In this document: positions 62,707 through 64,000 of the stretch, piece after piece
Position numbering within the stretch: the stretch's first letter is position 1
How the letters are laid out: each line of letters starts with the position of its first letter
NCBI RefSeq assembly: GCF_026000375.1
Contig: NZ_AP026708.1
Span: 1,800,501-1,864,500, forward strand
Reading direction: 5' to 3'
Source of the DNA: Pseudodesulfovibrio portus
GTDB taxonomy: Bacteria > Desulfobacterota > Desulfovibrionia > Desulfovibrionales > Desulfovibrionaceae
Length of the DNA stretch: 64,000 nt
The notes under the pieces: generated by a model
Database searches by the model: none
What the model saw: only the letters and a program-made list of their open reading frames with translations
Told to the model about the DNA's origin: nothing
Translations under genes and position numbers: made by a program

Positions 62707-64000
62707 ATGAATTCCGCCCTCGAATACCAGCAAAACACCGCCTTTGAGCGCAACCGGACCATGGGCCGGCGCATCAACTGGAACGACCAGCCCATACCAT
62801 TCAAGCTCTACCGAGGCGTCCCGAAGTACAACCTGCCCCAGGAACTCTCCCTGCCCGACACTCCACTGGACCGATGCCTGGAACTCCCGGGCTTCAACCC
62901 CGAGGCGGACATGCCCCGCCTGTTGGCGTCGGTCTGCTACCTGACTGCGGGCCTGACCCGCGTGCGCCGCCAGGCCGACGGGTTGACCTTCCATTTCCGG
63001 ACCATGCCGTCCGCCGGGGCCCTCTACCCAACCGAATTGTATGTCGCATTGCAAAACGTCAACGGAATGAACGACGGACTGTATCACTACAGCCCGTTGG
63101 AACACACGTTGACCCCCCTGCGCCAGGGACTGGTCTTTTCCGCGCTGGCGGGCAGCAAGCCCGTGATCCGTTTCTACCTGACCTCGGTCTTCCACCGCTC
63201 GGCCTGGAAGTACGGGCCGCGAGCCTACCGTTACTGCCTTCTCGACGCGGGCCACATGGCGGAGAACCTGCTCCTTGCCGCCCGCGTCCACGGCCTTCCG
63301 GCCACCGCCGACTATGATTTCGACGACGACTTCCTCAACGAATTCCTTTGCCTCGACCCCGGTCTCGAAGCCTGCGTCACCCAGGTGCACGGCTACGGCT
63401 GCGGGCCGAGTACGGCCGTGTACGACACCGTCCCGCCCGTTTCGGACACCCTCCCCGAATTCTGCCGGTCGGCCAAAAACGCCGAGGCACCCCAGGAGGT
63501 CCTGGACGTCCACCGCCTCTGCGCCGCCAGGCCGCCGGGCAAACTGCCCGTGGTGCCGCCGCCCAGCCCCGCAGCCAACCGGCTGCCCGAGCCCGAACTG
63601 CCCGCGTCCATCACTGCGGCCATGGAAAAACGCAAGTCCTCCCGCAATTTCGTGGTCCGCGACATCAACCCCCGGCTCCTGACCGACGTGCTCGGCTGGG
63701 TCTGCCTGGGGCAGCCTGAAAACCCCCTGGTCGGCACCGTGCAGACCGGCGTCCTGGCCAACACCCACTCCGGACTCACGCCCGGACTCCATCACCTGGA
63801 CCCGCGCACCCGGTCCCTGAGCCTCACGCAACCCGGCAACTTCATGGCCCGGTCCGCTCAGGTCTGCCTGGACCAGGAGTGGCTCGAAAACGCCGCCCTG
63901 CACCTGACCTTTTCCGCCGACCTCGCCAGACTCGAATCCCTGACCGGACCGCGCGCCTTCCGCTACGCCCACCTCGAAGCAGGACGACTGGGACAACGCG
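62707..64000 (+). CDS. SagB/ThcOx-type oxidoreductase, two nitroreductase-like halves (partial)
   Basis: 431 residues are visible and the gene runs off the right edge. The N-terminal half (about 75-250) has FRTMPSAGALYPTELYVALQ, GLYHYSPLEHTL and RAYRYCLLDAGHMAENLLLA, the flavin-site motifs of SagB-type proteins. A second half starts near 300 with ASITAAMEKRKSSRNF and ends RAFRYAHLEAGRLGQ. SagB enzymes make azoles in peptide natural products, but stand-alone SagB-like enzymes are common and no peptide or cyclodehydratase gene is seen here. Confidence 0.82.
   Translation, partial: MNSALEYQQNTAFERNRTMGRRINWNDQPIPFKLYRGVPKYNLPQELSLPDTPLDRCLELPGFNPEADMPRLLASVCYLTAGLTRVRRQADGLTFHFRTMPSAGALYPTELYVALQNVNGMNDGLYHYSPLEHTLTPLRQGLVFSALAGSKPVIRFYLTSVFHRSAWKYGPRAYRYCLLDAGHMAENLLLAARVHGLPATADYDFDDDFLNEFLCLDPGLEACVTQVHGYGCGPSTAVYDTVPPVSDTLPEFCRSAKNAEAPQEVLDVHRLCAARPPGKLPVVPPPSPAANRLPEPELPASITAAMEKRKSSRNFVVRDINPRLLTDVLGWVCLGQPENPLVGTVQTGVLANTHSGLTPGLHHLDPRTRSLSLTQPGNFMARSAQVCLDQEWLENAALHLTFSADLARLESLTGPRAFRYAHLEAGRLGQR

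Noticed and set aside
62707..64000. Azole-peptide biosynthesis cluster around the SagB-like gene
   Set aside because: No precursor peptide, YcaO or transporter gene is visible on the left; the right side is outside the window.

Overview
The window is gene-dense, mostly GC-rich bacterial chromosome. The gene set (a multihaem cytochrome with a cytochrome b partner, a TRAP transporter, an ammonium transporter/PII pair, FNR-type control, degenerate EAL-HDOD and HD-GYP signalling proteins, C_GCAxxG proteins) and a family of long-stemmed intergenic repeats next to a CTACAAAAAGTTTGGGA-like box fit an anaerobic Desulfovibrionales member (Desulfovibrio/Pseudodesulfovibrio-like). That placement is inference; no rRNA is present.

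Layout. 1-9.8 kb (minus strand): a split SbcC/SbcD-like repair locus, a C_GCAxxG/DUF3795 protein, a tRNA1(Val)-type methyltransferase, murJ, mutM, a PagL-like lipid A deacylase and a ChaN-PDZ lipoprotein. 10.2-11.8 kb: a PaaK-type ligase, then tRNA-Lys and tRNA-Glu. 11.8-31.5 kb: a genomic island in tRNA-Glu, bounded by a 21/22-base copy of the tRNA anticodon region and a 14-base inner direct repeat. It carries a tyrosine integrase, an excisionase-like protein, a second recombinase, a 970-base structured non-coding region, an XRE regulator with an orphan DNA methyltransferase, a roughly 12-kb type I restriction operon loaded with extra genes, hipBA and an HNH-type protein.

From 31.6 kb the core resumes: TRAP transporter (order P-M-Q), FkbM methyltransferase, an orphan BMP-family binding protein with a hybrid histidine kinase, an octahaem cytochrome operon, an ACR3/BASS permease with a zinc ribbon, a Crp/Fnr regulator with its own FNR-type box, fumarase, two amino-acid exporter/regulator pairs (LysE/MocR and ArgO/ArgP), a stand-alone CULT (cereblon-type) protein, an HD hydrolase, YigZ, an H1-like basic-tail protein, LemA with two TPM proteins, sigma-54-driven amtB-glnK, murI, a c-di-GMP-type signalling cluster and a SagB-type oxidoreductase cut by the window end.

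Main points. (1) The octahaem tetrathionate reductase-like gene is interrupted by one in-frame TGA where a cysteine is expected in the sequence NNF-[TGA]-I. A perfect 7-bp hairpin with loop GGC begins 13 nt after it, a good match to a bacterial SECIS, so I read it as selenocysteine. (2) Between hsdS and hsdR lie two cargo cassettes (DUF4917 plus an unknown membrane-tailed protein; DUF6119), separated by a fused remnant of an hsdR start and an hsdS end. This indicates tandem capture of cassettes in one slot by recombination between type I loci. (3) SbcC appears to be split at its zinc hook, with the SbcD-like gene between the halves.
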